Positions 18,753 through 31,461 of a DNA stretch of 64,000 nucleotides are shown piece after piece. Origin of the DNA: Gordonia araii NBRC 100433 (lineage in GTDB: Bacteria > Actinomycetota > Actinomycetes > Mycobacteriales > Mycobacteriaceae); NCBI RefSeq assembly GCF_000241265.1, contig NZ_BAEE01000050.1, positions 1-64,000 of the forward strand. The letters run 5' to 3'. The notes under the pieces were generated by a model. The model had not been told where the DNA came from and ran no database searches. It saw only the letters and a program-made list of their open reading frames with translations. A program made the translations under genes and the position numbers. Every line of letters begins with the position of its first letter. Within the stretch, counting starts at the first letter, position 1.

Positions 18753-19394
18753 TCAGGCGAGGAGGTCGGCGGCCAGTCCCGGCTCCGGGTCGCCGCTCAG
18801 CACCCGCCACGGCGACACCCACTGTGCCGCGGCCAGCCCGCGATAGGCCTCGTCGACGCGTTCCTGCAGCGCGGCATCGCGTTCGTAGCGGTCGCGATCG
18901 CGACTGGCATCGTGCTCCGCGCGCGAGACGGCGCGCTGCGCTGCCACCTCGACCGGCACGCCCAGGAAGAGCTGCCAATCGGGGACGGGCAACCCGAAGC
19001 GCTCGAACTCCAGGGTGCGCACCCATTCGGTCGCGGCGACGGCGCCGCTCACCGATTCTTCGGCCAGCCGCGCCGACGTGTACGCCGCATTCGACGCGAC
19101 GTAGCGATCGGCGATCACGACGTCGTGCCCGGCGATCAGCTCGCGCAACGCGGGGGCCGCTTCGCGACGGTCGAGGGCGAACAGCAGCGCCATCGCGTAG
19201 GCGCTGTCGGTGACGTCGCCGTGCTCGCCGCGCAAGGCCTCCGCCGCGAGGTCGGCGTGCACTGACTCGCCATAGCGCGGAAAGGCGATCGTCGTGACGC
19301 GCACGCTGTCGGCCTCCCATTGCCGTCGCAAACCGTCGACGAGAGTGCGCTTCCCCGCGCCGTCGAGCCCTTCGACGGTGATGAACGTTGACAC
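18753..19394 (-). CDS. tmk: thymidylate kinase
   Basis: Tmk phosphorylates dTMP to dTDP. The P-loop is EGLDGAGKRTLVD, then FPRYGESVHADLAAEAL, the DRY motif VIADRYVASNAAYTSARL and the lid region DRDRYERDAALQERV. I chose GTG 19394 because TFITVEGLDG aligns with the usual start; ATG 19424 would add ten residues and is not excluded. In M. tuberculosis tmk lies in the same direction between sahH and mtrA; here it is reversed and divergent from mtrA. Confidence 0.93.
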   Translation of the reverse strand: MSTFITVEGLDGAGKRTLVDGLRRQWEADSVRVTTIAFPRYGESVHADLAAEALRGEHGDVTDSAYAMALLFALDRREAAPALRELIAGHDVVIADRYVASNAAYTSARLAEESVSGAVAATEWVRTLEFERFGLPVPDWQLFLGVPVEVAAQRAVSRAEHDASRDRDRYERDAALQERVDEAYRGLAAAQWVSPWRVLSGDPEPGLAADLLA

Positions 19395-19494
19395 GATCCA
19401 CGACACTACCGATCGATCTCCCATTTGCTTCGCCCGACCGCACGTCCGCGCTATCGGCGCGTCAATCCGAACAAAAGATCACAGCAGTGTCACT

Positions 19495-20181
19495 ATGGAG
19501 CGCATGAAGCCACGTGTCCTCGTCGTCGATGACGACGCCGCCCTCGCGGAGATGCTGACCATCGTGCTTCGCGGCGAAGGGTTCGAGCCCTTCCATGTGG
19601 CCGATGGGACCCAAGCGTTGACCGCTGTGCGCGAGATCCGCCCCGACCTCGTGCTCCTCGACCTGATGTTGCCGGGCATGAACGGCATCGACGTCTGCCG
19701 AGTTCTGCGGCAGGATTCGGGTGTGCCGATCGTCATGCTGACCGCGAAGTCCGACACCGTCGACGTCGTCCTCGGCCTGGAATCGGGCGCCGACGACTAC
19801 ATGGTCAAGCCCTTCAAGCCGAAGGAGCTCGTCGCTCGCATCCGGGCGCGTCTGCGTCGCACCGATGACGAGCCGGCCGAGATGTTGTCGATCGGTCCGG
19901 TGGAGATCGATGTCCCCGCACACAAGGTGACCCGCGACGGCGAGCCGATCTCCCTGACCCCGCTGGAGTTCGACCTTCTCGTCGCGCTCGCCCGCAAGCC
20001 CCGTCAGGTGTTCACCCGTGACGTGTTGCTGGAGCAGGTGTGGGGCTATCGCCACCCTGCTGACACGCGTCTGGTCAACGTGCACGTGCAACGCCTGCGC
20101 GCGAAGGTGGAGACGGATCCGGAGAACCCGGAGATCGTCCTGACCGTGAGGGGTGTCGGCTACAAAGCCGGTCCGCCGTGA
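19495..20181 (+). CDS. mtrA: response regulator MtrA
   Basis: This 228-residue OmpR-type regulator is nearly identical, from memory, to mycobacterial MtrA. The receiver has the acidic pair at D12-D13, phospho-acceptor D56 ([11 protein letters not shown]) and [11 protein letters not shown]; the winged helix spans about 130-228 ([34 protein letters not shown]). It controls cell-wall remodelling and division genes. The start follows [14 protein letters not shown], as in mycobacteria; the open frame upstream is non-conserved. The stop overlaps mtrB (GTGA). Confidence 0.97.
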   Translation: MERMKPRVLVVDDDAALAEMLTIVLRGEGFEPFHVADGTQALTAVREIRPDLVLLDLMLPGMNGIDVCRVLRQDSGVPIVMLTAKSDTVDVVLGLESGADDYMVKPFKPKELVARIRARLRRTDDEPAEMLSIGPVEIDVPAHKVTRDGEPISLTPLEFDLLVALARKPRQVFTRDVLLEQVWGYRHPADTRLVNVHVQRLRAKVETDPENPEIVLTVRGVGYKAGPP

Positions 20182-21845
20182 GCGAGCGTGGAGGGCGGAC
20201 CCGAACTCCCCGCCCGCGCCGCCCCAACAGTGCCACCGCCCGACTGCGTCAGACACTGGCCCGGCTCGGGCACAGTTTCGGCAGCATCTGGCGGCGGTCT
20301 CTGCAATTGCGCGTCGTCGTATCGACGCTGGCGCTGTCGTTGGTGGTGCTCCTTATCCTGGGATTCGTCCTCATGTCCCAGATCACCAACAGTCTTCTCG
20401 ACGCCAAGCTGGTCGCGGCCGGCGAGGAGATCGACCGTGCGCGGGCCGTCGTCGAGCGGGACATGGCGAGCCCCGACCCGTCGACTCCGATCATCACCCG
20501 GCTGCGCCAGACGCGTGCCCTGCTGACCGAGCGCGACGCCGCCGAGTCGGGGCCGGGATCGCGGGCCGTGGGCGCGTTCGACACGGTGTTGCTGGTGCGC
20601 GGGCCGGGCAACGAATCCGCCGACACCGGTGTCGGACCGGTCGCCGCGATCCCGCAGAACTTGCGGACCATGGTGCAGAGCGGCCAGGTCGCCTACCAGT
20701 ATTCGACGGTGGAGACGACCGGCGGCGCGAACACCGCCGCACTGCTGGTCGGCACGCCGACGAACTCGGCCGTCCCCGGGCTGGAGCTGTATCTGGTGTT
20801 CCCGCTCACCGCCGAGCAGGACACCGTCAACCTGGTGTTCCGCACTCTGCTGACCGGCGGCATCGTGCTGCTCGGTCTGCTCGCCGCGATCGCGTGGCTG
20901 GTGTCGCGCCAGGTCGTGCTGCCGGTGCGGTCGGCGGCACGGGTCGCCGTCCGCTTCGCCGGCGGGCGCCTGTCCGAGCGCATGCCCGTGCGCGGCGAGG
21001 ACGACATGGCAAGGCTGGCGATGTCGTTCAACGACATGGCCGAGAGCCTGCAGCGGCAGATCACCCACCTGGAGGAATTCGGCGGTCTGCAACGCCAGTT
21101 CACCTCGGATGTCTCCCACGAGCTGCGCACCCCGCTGACGACGGTGCGGATGGCGTCGGATCTGCTGTACGAGGGGCGCGACGACCTCGATCCGGTGCGG
21201 AAACGTTCCGTCGAACTGCTCGACAAGGAACTCGACCGCTTCGAGACGCTGCTCAACGAACTGCTGGAGATCTCCCGCCACGACGCCGGCATGGCCGAAT
21301 TGGCCGCCGAGCAGATGCCGATGTCCATCCCGATCGAAGCGGCGCTGTCGACGGTGCGCCACCTGGCCGACGAGACCGGGACGGAGCTGATCATCGATCT
21401 GCCCGCCGAGCCGGTCATCGCCGAGATCGACCCGCGCCGCGTCGAACGGATTCTGCGCAATCTCCTCGCCAACGCGATCGACCACTCCGAGCAGCGGCCG
21501 GTCACACTCACCATGCGTACCGACGGTGACGCCGTCGCGGTGACCGTTCGCGATCAAGGCGTCGGCTTGCGCCCGGGGGAGGAGAAGCTGGTGTTCAACC
21601 GATTCTGGCGCTCCGATCCGTCGCGGTACCGGCGTTCTGGCGGCACCGGCCTCGGGTTGGCGATTAGCGTCGAGGATGCCCACCTGCACGCGGGCCGCCT
21701 GGAGGCCTGGGGAGAACCCGGGCGAGGTGCGAACTTCCGGCTGACGCTGCCGCTCAAGCGCGGTCACAAGGTCCTGGGCAGCCCGCTGCCGCTGCGCCCG
21801 TTCGATGTGCGCGGTGGATCCTCGTCGACCGGAGGTGCCCGATGA
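20178..21845 (+). CDS. mtrB: sensor histidine kinase MtrB
   Basis: This 555-residue kinase starts at GTG 20178, overlapping the mtrA stop. It has a basic N-terminus, helix 1 ([20 protein letters not shown]) near 45, an extracellular region of about 170 residues, helix 2 ([17 protein letters not shown]), a HAMP segment, then the H-box [15 protein letters not shown] with His314. The ATPase part has [18 protein letters not shown] and GGTGLGLAI. It senses envelope or division status and phosphorylates MtrA. Confidence 0.97.
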   Translation: MSERGGRTRTPRPRRPNSATARLRQTLARLGHSFGSIWRRSLQLRVVVSTLALSLVVLLILGFVLMSQITNSLLDAKLVAAGEEIDRARAVVERDMASPDPSTPIITRLRQTRALLTERDAAESGPGSRAVGAFDTVLLVRGPGNESADTGVGPVAAIPQNLRTMVQSGQVAYQYSTVETTGGANTAALLVGTPTNSAVPGLELYLVFPLTAEQDTVNLVFRTLLTGGIVLLGLLAAIAWLVSRQVVLPVRSAARVAVRFAGGRLSERMPVRGEDDMARLAMSFNDMAESLQRQITHLEEFGGLQRQFTSDVSHELRTPLTTVRMASDLLYEGRDDLDPVRKRSVELLDKELDRFETLLNELLEISRHDAGMAELAAEQMPMSIPIEAALSTVRHLADETGTELIIDLPAEPVIAEIDPRRVERILRNLLANAIDHSEQRPVTLTMRTDGDAVAVTVRDQGVGLRPGEEKLVFNRFWRSDPSRYRRSGGTGLGLAISVEDAHLHAGRLEAWGEPGRGANFRLTLPLKRGHKVLGSPLPLRPFDVRGGSSSTGGAR

Positions 21846-23662
21846 TGACCCGTGTCGCACGGCCCCGCCGGCGTGCGGCGATGATGGCTGTCCTCGCCGT
21901 CGTGGCCGTCATGGCGACGGGTTGCGTGGCGATTCCGACCGACTCGTCGCCGCAGCCGCTGAAGAGTTTCGAACGACAGCCGGCCGCGCAGCCGCTGCCC
22001 AAACCCGACTCGGCGACCGATCCGGAATCGCTGGTGCACGGATTCTTGCAGGCCACCGCCGATCCGACCGCCGCCCATTCGGCCGCTCGCGCCTACCTCA
22101 CCCAGGCCAACGGCGCCCGCTGGGACGATCGCGGCGACACGGCGGTCCTCAGCAACATCAACGTGCTCGTCGACTCGCGGACCGACGACGAGGCGACCGT
22201 GCGGGTGATCGGGGACAACACAGCTTCGTTGAAGGTCAACGGGCAGTTGCTCCCCGCGACCGGCCGCGTGGAGGCGCGGCTGCGCCTCGCGCACACGCCG
22301 ACCGGGTGGCGCATCGACGGCCCGCTGCCGGCGGGCGTGCTGCTCGATCGCGCTCAGTTCGAGTCCACCTATCGCCTGGTCACGCTGTACTTCACCGACC
22401 GCGACCACCAGCGGCTGGTCGGTGATCCGCGGTGGTTCTACGTCGGGCAGACCGGCCCGTCGTCGGTCATGGCGCGGCTGCTCGCCGGCCCCAGCCTCGA
22501 CCTGGTGCGCGCCACCGCTTCGTCGATTCCGCTCAAGACGGAACTCGGCGAGGTGGCCCCGCGCGACGAAGGCGGCGTGCGGGTCGATCTGAAGGGGACG
22601 ACCTCGCCGTCGGAGGCCGAGCGCACGCTGATCGCCGCGCAGACGGTGTGGACGCTGAGCAGCGCCGACGCGCCCGCGCCCTACGCCATCACGTGGAACG
22701 GGGCCCCGCTCCTGCCGCAGCACCCCGACGGCATCAGGGTGAGCGACGTGCAGCGGTTCTCGCCGACGGGCGTCTCGGGTGAAGAGGACCGGCTCGACGT
22801 GATCAGCCGCGGAGAGCTGTTCAACGTCGCCGACGGCCAGCTCAAGCCGGTCGCGGGCAACCTCAACGACGGCAAGCAGGTCGAGTCGGCGAGTTTGAGC
22901 AGCGACCGCGCGCGCATCGCCGCGGTCCGGACCGCCAGACCGGCGCAGCCCGCTCAGCAGGCGTCGCCGCCTGCGCCAGGCGCGCCGTCGACGCCGACGT
23001 CGGCTCCGCCCGGACCGTCCGGCCCGGCGCGCGCGACCCTGGTGACGGGCCTGTACGGCGGTGCGGTGCAACCGTTGTCCGCTGGTACCTCGATCACGCG
23101 ACCGTCGTTCGGGATGAAGAACGACGTGTGGGCCGTGGTCGACGGTAAGCCGACGCGATGGACGGCCGCCGAAGGCGCCATGCGCACGTCGGTCGCCGAC
23201 ACCGCGGCGCTGACCGAGCTGGCTCACGGGCCGATCAGCGAGTTGCAGGTCTCGCCCGACGGGGTCCGGGTCGCCGTCATCGTCGCCGGCCAGGTGCTGT
23301 TCGCCGTGATCGAAGAGCGACCGGACGGGCAACTGGCATTGGCCCATCCGCGATTCGCGGCCTACAACATCGGCAACCGCGCGGTCGCCCTGGACTGGGC
23401 TTCGCAGACGACGCTGGTGGTGGCGCGCGACGCCACCGAGGCGCCGGTGACCCAGGTGCCGTTGTCGGGACTGCCCGCCGCCGGGCTGGTTTCGGGCAAT
23501 CTCGCGCCGCCCGTCCACGCCGTCGCGGCCAACCTGTCCTCGACCTACGTGGCCGACACCCGCGGGGTCCTGGTGCTGTCGAGCAGTACGGGCAACCGCG
23601 ACCAGACGTGGGTGGACGTGCCCGCTGCGAAAGGCGCCGGCCTCATCCCGGTGCTGCCGTAG
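21842..23662 (+). CDS. lpqB: lipoprotein LpqB, MtrAB accessory factor
   Basis: This 606-residue protein begins with a basic signal and the lipobox VAVMATGC, so Cys28 is the lipidation site. It has a GerMN-type domain at about 220-320 and a beta-propeller-like second half ([35 protein letters not shown]). In mycobacteria LpqB interacts with MtrB and modulates MtrA signalling. An ATGA overlap couples it to mtrB. Confidence 0.95.
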   Translation: MMTRVARPRRRAAMMAVLAVVAVMATGCVAIPTDSSPQPLKSFERQPAAQPLPKPDSATDPESLVHGFLQATADPTAAHSAARAYLTQANGARWDDRGDTAVLSNINVLVDSRTDDEATVRVIGDNTASLKVNGQLLPATGRVEARLRLAHTPTGWRIDGPLPAGVLLDRAQFESTYRLVTLYFTDRDHQRLVGDPRWFYVGQTGPSSVMARLLAGPSLDLVRATASSIPLKTELGEVAPRDEGGVRVDLKGTTSPSEAERTLIAAQTVWTLSSADAPAPYAITWNGAPLLPQHPDGIRVSDVQRFSPTGVSGEEDRLDVISRGELFNVADGQLKPVAGNLNDGKQVESASLSSDRARIAAVRTARPAQPAQQASPPAPGAPSTPTSAPPGPSGPARATLVTGLYGGAVQPLSAGTSITRPSFGMKNDVWAVVDGKPTRWTAAEGAMRTSVADTAALTELAHGPISELQVSPDGVRVAVIVAGQVLFAVIEERPDGQLALAHPRFAAYNIGNRAVALDWASQTTLVVARDATEAPVTQVPLSGLPAAGLVSGNLAPPVHAVAANLSSTYVADTRGVLVLSSSTGNRDQTWVDVPAAKGAGLIPVLP

Positions 23663-23693
23663 GCCGCGCAGGACACGCCGCACCGCGATCGGA

Positions 23694-24398
23694 TCATTCG
23701 GCGGCGGCCAGGACGACGACGGCATCGACGTCGATGTCGTGTGCGGCCAGCACGCGGATCGATTCGGCCGCGGTTGCCCCGGTGGTGACGACGTCGTCGA
23801 CGAGGACGACCGCGCTGCGCCGCGGTACCGCGAGGGCCGCCGATGCACGCGGGCGCATTCGTATCGCGCCGCGCAGATTGGCGCTGCGGGCCCCGGCGGA
23901 CAGGCCGGCGGAATCGCGTACCCACGCCGCCGTGCGCAGCGCTGGCGCCACCTGCACCGACCGGCCGAGATGAGCGGCGGCCGCCCGGCAGATCGCCTCG
24001 ACCGGGTCGCCGCCGCGACGACGGGCGGCCGCGGCACGCGTGGGCGCGGGAACGAGCACGAGGTGTTCGGCGTCGGGGATCTCGCCCCACCGGGCCAGGG
24101 TGACGACCGCGCGGGCGTGGGCGGCGCCGAGCGGCTCGACGAGGTCGCGGCGCCCCCGCTCCTTGAGTCGGATGACCGCGCTCCGCAACGGGTCCCGGTA
24201 GGCGCCCAGCGCCCACACGGGCACACCGACGCCGACCCGGGGCGTGACCAGGCGCGGCGCGTCGGAAATCCGGCGATCGCATCGCCCGCACCACGGCACA
24301 CCCGGCGCCCCACAACCACCGCAGGTCAGGGGGAGTACGAGGTCGACGAGTGCCCGCGCCAACGATCCCGGCGCGAATCGGCGCGCAGCTTCCCCCAT
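23694..24398 (-). CDS. ComF-family phosphoribosyltransferase-like protein
   Basis: This 234-residue protein starts at ATG 24398 (MGEAARRFAPGSLARAL); the frame runs open to 24554 but that part is not conserved. It has an N-terminal zinc finger, CGGCGAPGVPWCGRC, and the PRPP-binding motif VVLVDDVVTTGATAAESI near residue 200. ComF proteins are linked to DNA uptake or nucleotide salvage. It corresponds to Rv3242c by position, between lpqB and hpf, but is on the opposite strand here. Confidence 0.9.
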   Translation of the reverse strand: MGEAARRFAPGSLARALVDLVLPLTCGGCGAPGVPWCGRCDRRISDAPRLVTPRVGVGVPVWALGAYRDPLRSAVIRLKERGRRDLVEPLGAAHARAVVTLARWGEIPDAEHLVLVPAPTRAAAARRRGGDPVEAICRAAAAHLGRSVQVAPALRTAAWVRDSAGLSAGARSANLRGAIRMRPRASAALAVPRRSAVVLVDDVVTTGATAAESIRVLAAHDIDVDAVVVLAAAE

Positions 24399-24676
24399 TC
24401 GAGCCCCCGGTTCTCGTCTGCTCCGTGCGGCCGGCCGCATCGGGCGTGCCCAGCTAAACACGCGCGACGCGCACGGGGGTTCAAAACCTGGCAGCGAACT
24501 GCAACTGCGACTACGGTCGAGTTCAACATCCCGCACCGTTCGCGGTAGCGACAACGACGGTCCGCTCGCGTCAGCGAGACCGGCGGCGACAGGGAGGTGA
24601 GGCCGCTGCCACTGAGTGTCAGCCGTCCGGCTGGCATGCCTCGCTTCGAGTTGTTCCGCCAGTAGGAGGAAGTTGT

Positions 24677-25438
24677 ATGTCGTCCGTCATTCACCGCAAG
24701 GGTCACCGCGAGTCCAAGGTCAGCCGGCCGCGCGAGGCGGAGCCGTTCGACGCAAAGGCCGCATTCACCAGGCCGGCGGGCACCGTCGTTTCGGAGAACC
24801 CGGTCGAGCCGAACGCCTCGGTCAACTTCTCCGGCCGCAACGTCGAGATCCCCGACCACTACCGCGTGTACGTGTCGGACAAGCTCGCTCGCCTCGAGCG
24901 CCTGGACCCGTCGATCTTCCGATTCGACGTGCAGCTCTACCACGAGAACAACCGCAGGCAGCTGAAGGCATGCCAGCAGGTGGAGATCACCGCGATCGGC
25001 AAGGGCCCGGTGGTGCGCGCCCAGGCGGGCGGCGAGAACTTCTACGCCGCGTTGGAGTTGGCGCTGGACCGCATGGACTCCCGGTTGCGCAGGGTCAAGT
25101 CCCGGCGCGAGATCCACTACGGTCTGCGGACCCCGACGTCGCTGGCCGAGGCGACCGCCAACGGCCTGGGCGACCTGGCGGGCAGTGCCGAGGCGACGAA
25201 GTCGGCGGCGGCGGCCGATCAGGAGCCGGCGGACAAGTACGCGGTCGACCACTACGAGCCCGGACAGGTCGTCCGCGTCAAGGAGCATCCGGCCGTGCCG
25301 ATGACCGTTGACGACGCGCTCTACGAGATGGAACTCGTCGGACACGACTTCTTCCTGTTCCACGACAAGGAGACGGATCGGCCCTCGGTCGTCTACCGCA
25401 GGCACGCGTTCGACTACGGACTGATCCGGCTGACCTGA
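24677..25438 (+). CDS. hpf: long-form ribosome hibernation promoting factor
   Basis: This 253-residue protein has an N-terminal HPF/RaiA domain at about 50-150 (VNFSGRNVEIPDHYRVYVSD, ALELALDRMDSRLRRVKSRR) and a C-terminal dimerisation domain at about 195-250 (VKEHPAVPMTVDDALYEME, GHDFFLFHDKETDRPSVVYR). Long HPFs dimerise 70S ribosomes into inactive 100S particles during stress. GGAGG precedes the ATG. The 278-base gap upstream, shared with divergent comF, should hold its promoter. Confidence 0.95.
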   Translation: MSSVIHRKGHRESKVSRPREAEPFDAKAAFTRPAGTVVSENPVEPNASVNFSGRNVEIPDHYRVYVSDKLARLERLDPSIFRFDVQLYHENNRRQLKACQQVEITAIGKGPVVRAQAGGENFYAALELALDRMDSRLRRVKSRREIHYGLRTPTSLAEATANGLGDLAGSAEATKSAAAADQEPADKYAVDHYEPGQVVRVKEHPAVPMTVDDALYEMELVGHDFFLFHDKETDRPSVVYRRHAFDYGLIRLT

Positions 25439-25470
25439 GTCCGCGCATCCTTCGCCGACGCGCTGGAGCG

Positions 25471-25490
25471 CGACGTGCTGCGGCACGTCG
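25471..25490 (+). terminator. hairpin between hpf and secA
   Basis: CGACGTGC (25471-25478) pairs perfectly with GCACGTCG (25483-25490) around a TGCG loop, 33 bases after the hpf stop. It probably ends the hpf transcript. The next 100 bases before secA contain a TACCAT that could be a -10. Confidence 0.55.
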
Positions 25491-25592
25491 ACCCGTCGTT
25501 CCGTACCATGTCAAAGGGCTTGCTCTGCGGCCTCCGCGTAGGGGGACGCAGATCGACCGAGACATTCACGGTTACACAACAAGGGATTGCCA

Positions 25593-28391
<2,799 letters not shown>

Positions 28392-28453
28392 CCACAGCGG
28401 AATCATCCGGTCACGGATGGCGCTATCACTTCAGTCGAATAGGCATCTGATAT

Positions 28454-28720
28454 GTGTGGACCGAATTGGCTGACTGGGATGAGCTAGCAGGCGCCGCGAA
28501 GCGACTTATTTGGACGTATCTGTTCGTCGGCTCAATGATCGCTCTTTGGGTGTACCAGGGCCGGTCGCCCGACAACTCGGTGGAAGCGCCCATCGATGTG
28601 TACGCCACCGGTGCTGCTCCGTTGCTCGCGCTCCTGCGCTTTTATCTCGATCACCCCGAGGCACGCGACGAGCTGGACGACGGACGAGCCCACAGGCGAC
28701 TCCGCGACGGCGAGATCTAG
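28454..28720 (+). CDS. possible small membrane protein
   Basis: From GTG 28454 this 88-residue frame has one convincing membrane segment (LIWTYLFVGSMIALWVYQ) near 20-38 and an acidic/basic tail (PEARDELDDGRAHRRLRDGE). The region is less GC-rich than its neighbours. There is no ribosome binding site and I know no homologue. It may be genuine or a chance frame. Confidence 0.4.
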   Translation: MWTELADWDELAGAAKRLIWTYLFVGSMIALWVYQGRSPDNSVEAPIDVYATGAAPLLALLRFYLDHPEARDELDDGRAHRRLRDGEI

Positions 28721-28821
28721 CCTCACCCCCGAGAGTGCCGAGCGGATGTGTCGCTATACGGTCCGAGGGCTCGGCGCTTTTGGTCGACCAGCGCTTTCAC
28801 CGGCGCCCGATTTCGGTTTCG

Positions 28822-29406
28822 ATGGAACCGATCGGGTCTGCGCTGCGTCCCATGTATATGGAGACCAGCCACGTCGTGCTACGCCCGGCCCCGCCGTTCG
28901 AACATCCCGGACGGTGGGCCGAGCCGTGTGACTGCGCCACGGGAGGTCCGCCACAGCGCCGGCCGGAGCGGGTCCTGCGGTCGGTGCCGCTCACCACGTC
29001 TGCGGACCAGCGGCCGTCCGATCAGATTGCGATCTCGGCGCGCGAGTTCGCCATCGCCGCGATGACCGTCGTGCTCGAAGTCGTCGATGGCCGGCGACCG
29101 GTCACCGCTCTGCGTCCCCTGGCCGCGCAGCCGGTCATCGACCATGTCGTCACGAAGGGCCGGGCCCGATTCGGCTCCGGCGCAGCCACGCGACCGGGAA
29201 CGGCCGGAATGCGCCTGCGGCGCGTGCACATCCAGCTCACCGATGACGGGCAGGCCGAGTTCTACGGCAGCTACTCCTGTGGCGAGCGCGTCCGCGCCTT
29301 CGCGGGCCGGATCGTCACCGCGAAGCCGTCGGGGAGGGGCACCGTGGCCGACGCCTCGGAGCGTGCCAAGCCGCGCTGGCGGGTTCAGGGGCTGATGCTG
29401 GACTGA
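28822..29406 (+). CDS. Rv3235-family protein
   Basis: This protein of about 194 residues has a variable N-terminus and a conserved C-terminal domain: ISAREFAIAAMTVVLEVVDG, RRPVTALRPLAAQPVIDH, RLRRVHIQLTDDGQAEFYGS and RVRAFAGRIV. It resembles M. tuberculosis Rv3235, which is also near secA. Starts at 28852 and 28858 are equally possible. Function unknown; the fold looks SecA-linked only by context. Confidence 0.82.
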   Translation: MEPIGSALRPMYMETSHVVLRPAPPFEHPGRWAEPCDCATGGPPQRRPERVLRSVPLTTSADQRPSDQIAISAREFAIAAMTVVLEVVDGRRPVTALRPLAAQPVIDHVVTKGRARFGSGAATRPGTAGMRLRRVHIQLTDDGQAEFYGSYSCGERVRAFAGRIVTAKPSGRGTVADASERAKPRWRVQGLMLD

Positions 29407-29470
29407 GGGTCGCCACTTCCGAGGGCGAGCCGACCCGCACGGCCGCACCTGCCGATAGGATCGCGTCATC

Positions 29471-30922
29471 ATGGTGAATAGGCTGACCCCGCGCGAAGCG
29501 ATGTACTACTTCCTCGATGAGGGTGGCTCCACCGTGCACGTCGGGACGCTGATCGTGGTGGATCCGGCCGCCGCGGCGAAGGGCGGGGGCCTGGACTACC
29601 AGTCGCTGGTCGCGCTGGTCGAAGGACGGATCCAGTTCGCCCCCCGCTACCGGCAGATGGTCAAGCCGGTGGTGCTGGGACTCGCGCGCCCGGTCTGGGT
29701 CGACGACGCCGATTTCGACATCAACTTCCACATCCGCCGGGCCGGTCTGCCGCAGCCCGGGGGTGCCGAGCAACTTCAAGACCTCGTGGGCCGGGTGCTG
29801 TCCCGGCCGCTGGATCGCAAGCGACCGTTGTGGGAGATGTATCTGATCGAAGGGCTGGCCGACGGCGGCCTGGCGGTGCTGACGAAGACGCATCGTTGCA
29901 TGGTCGGACCGGATTCGGTGGAACTCAGCCAGATCCTGCTCGACGGCCAGCCCGATGCGGCTGACGCGACCGAGGACCTGTGGATGCCCAGGATCGCGCC
30001 GAGCAGTGCCCAGTTGGCGATGGGGGCGATCACCGAAGGACTGGCGCGACCGGGAGAAATGGTCGAGAACATCGTCGGAGGCAACGGTCCGGTGGCCGGA
30101 TTGCGTTCGCTCGCGCAATCGTCGGTCGCCCAAGTCACCGAGGCCATTTCGCAGGTAGCCAACGCCGCGCCGCACAGCCCCCTGAATCATTCGACGTCCT
30201 CGACCCGGACGTTCGCGGTCGCGTCGGTGTCATCGACCGAGGCGGCGCGGATCGCCGAGCACCACGGATGTTCCTTGGGCGACGTCGAGTTGGCGATCCT
30301 CACCGGTGTGCTGCGCCGCTGGATGCTCTCCTACACCGACACGCTCGCCGCGGGCGACACGGTCCGCGTCGTGCTGCCGCTCGACGGGCGCGCAGCGGAT
30401 GACGAAGCCGAAGCGCCGTCCGCCGGTGCGGACGACGACAGTTGGGTTGGCGGCGACGGGCCGGGTTTCGTCACCGATCTCCCGGTGGGCGAAGCCAATC
30501 CGTCCGTCGTCATCGCCCAGGTGGCCGGGTTCGCCGCGCGGAACGCGCACTCGGCCGCCCGCAAGTCGGGCCGCGTGACTCCGATGCTCTCGGATCTGGG
30601 CGTCGTGCCGTTCGGCGATCTCGCATCGCGCTTCTTCACCAGCTGGAACCGCCACACCTACAACCTGCCCATCTCGGTCGCTCCGGCGCCGATCGGTCAG
30701 CGCTGGTTGCGCGGTGTGCCGGTACGGGACCTGTTCGCCGTGCCCTCGTTGATGGCGGACCGTGCGCTGGCTATCTCGGTGCTGACGTACACGGACCGAG
30801 TCGAGTTCGCCTTCCTCGGCGACCGCGACGTCCTCGTCGATTTGCCCGCGATGGTCGACTACACCCATGATGCTTTCGACGAGCTGCGCCCCGAGCGCGG
30901 AACAGACGACGGGGGACAGTGA
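29471..30922 (+). CDS. WS/DGAT-like acyltransferase with a degenerate active site
   Basis: This 483-residue protein has the wax-ester synthase/diacylglycerol acyltransferase layout: LTPREAMYYFLDEGGSTVHV at the start, FDINFHIRRAGLPQPGG, and the C-terminal FTSWNRHTYNLPISVAPAP. The position of the catalytic HHxxxDG motif reads THRCMVGPDS, so both the second His and the Asp are missing. WS/DGATs make triacylglycerol or wax esters; this one may be inactive or have another role. It occupies the position of the Rv3234c-Rv3233c tgs3 region. Confidence 0.9.
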   Translation: MVNRLTPREAMYYFLDEGGSTVHVGTLIVVDPAAAAKGGGLDYQSLVALVEGRIQFAPRYRQMVKPVVLGLARPVWVDDADFDINFHIRRAGLPQPGGAEQLQDLVGRVLSRPLDRKRPLWEMYLIEGLADGGLAVLTKTHRCMVGPDSVELSQILLDGQPDAADATEDLWMPRIAPSSAQLAMGAITEGLARPGEMVENIVGGNGPVAGLRSLAQSSVAQVTEAISQVANAAPHSPLNHSTSSTRTFAVASVSSTEAARIAEHHGCSLGDVELAILTGVLRRWMLSYTDTLAAGDTVRVVLPLDGRAADDEAEAPSAGADDDSWVGGDGPGFVTDLPVGEANPSVVIAQVAGFAARNAHSAARKSGRVTPMLSDLGVVPFGDLASRFFTSWNRHTYNLPISVAPAPIGQRWLRGVPVRDLFAVPSLMADRALAISVLTYTDRVEFAFLGDRDVLVDLPAMVDYTHDAFDELRPERGTDDGGQ

Positions 30923-31443
30923 TGCGGGTCTACATCCCGGCGACGCTGGCGATGCTCCAAACATTGAATTCCACTGGCGAGCTGGTGCCGGTCGGAGGCA
31001 CGGCATTCGCGTTGACGCCCGCGCTGCGCGAGGCGTACACGGCCGGTGACGACGAGGAACTGGCCGAGGCGGCGATGCGCGAAGCGGCGCGCGCCAGCCT
31101 GCGCCTCCTCGACGGCGACGTGAGCGAGCCCGAGGCGTCCGAGCCTCAGACGGCTCTCCCGCCCCGTCGCGTCGTGGTCGCCGCCGACGTCGACGATGCC
31201 ACCCTGCGTCCCGATCTCGACGCGGCGGTCGTACGGCTGGCCGGTCCGGTCCCACGGGCGAGTATCGCGGCCGTCCACGTGGACGGCGCCGACGCCGAAG
31301 CGGCGGTGCGCGCGGCGGTTGCCGCCGTCGATGCGGCGGATCTCGGCGACCTCGACGCCGAACTCGCCATCGGGGACGTCGAAGACTACGACCTCGGCTG
31401 GTACGCGACGCAGGAGCTGCCGTTCCTGCTCGAGTTGCTCTGA
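30922..31443 (+). CDS. Rv3231c-family protein (DUF6912)
   Basis: This 173-residue protein begins MRVYIPATLAMLQTLNSTGEL and ends with AIGDVEDYDLGWYATQELPF, the conserved parts of the Rv3231c family. The middle is Ala-rich (DAEAAVRAAVAAVDAADLGD). The ATG overlaps the previous stop by one base, with GGGGGA upstream; a GTG three bases earlier is possible. Function unknown. It is coupled to the WS/DGAT-like gene. Confidence 0.88.
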   Translation: MRVYIPATLAMLQTLNSTGELVPVGGTAFALTPALREAYTAGDDEELAEAAMREAARASLRLLDGDVSEPEASEPQTALPPRRVVVAADVDDATLRPDLDAAVVRLAGPVPRASIAAVHVDGADAEAAVRAAVAAVDAADLGDLDAELAIGDVEDYDLGWYATQELPFLLELL

Positions 31444-31461
31444 GCGCTCCGCGCGAGGGAC

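Noticed and set aside
19478-19495. Possible MtrA box (TCACAGCA and GTCACT) before mtrA
   Set aside because: The two half-sites are spaced 11 bases and abut the start codon; too weak to list as an operator.
21764-24319. 851-residue antisense frame over lpqB and comF
   Set aside because: Shadow of lpqB; it shares only the 5' end of the comF region and shows Arg-rich low-complexity translation.
28426-28608. Antisense 60-residue frame after secA
   Set aside because: Weaker than the plus-strand small membrane frame and without a ribosome binding site.
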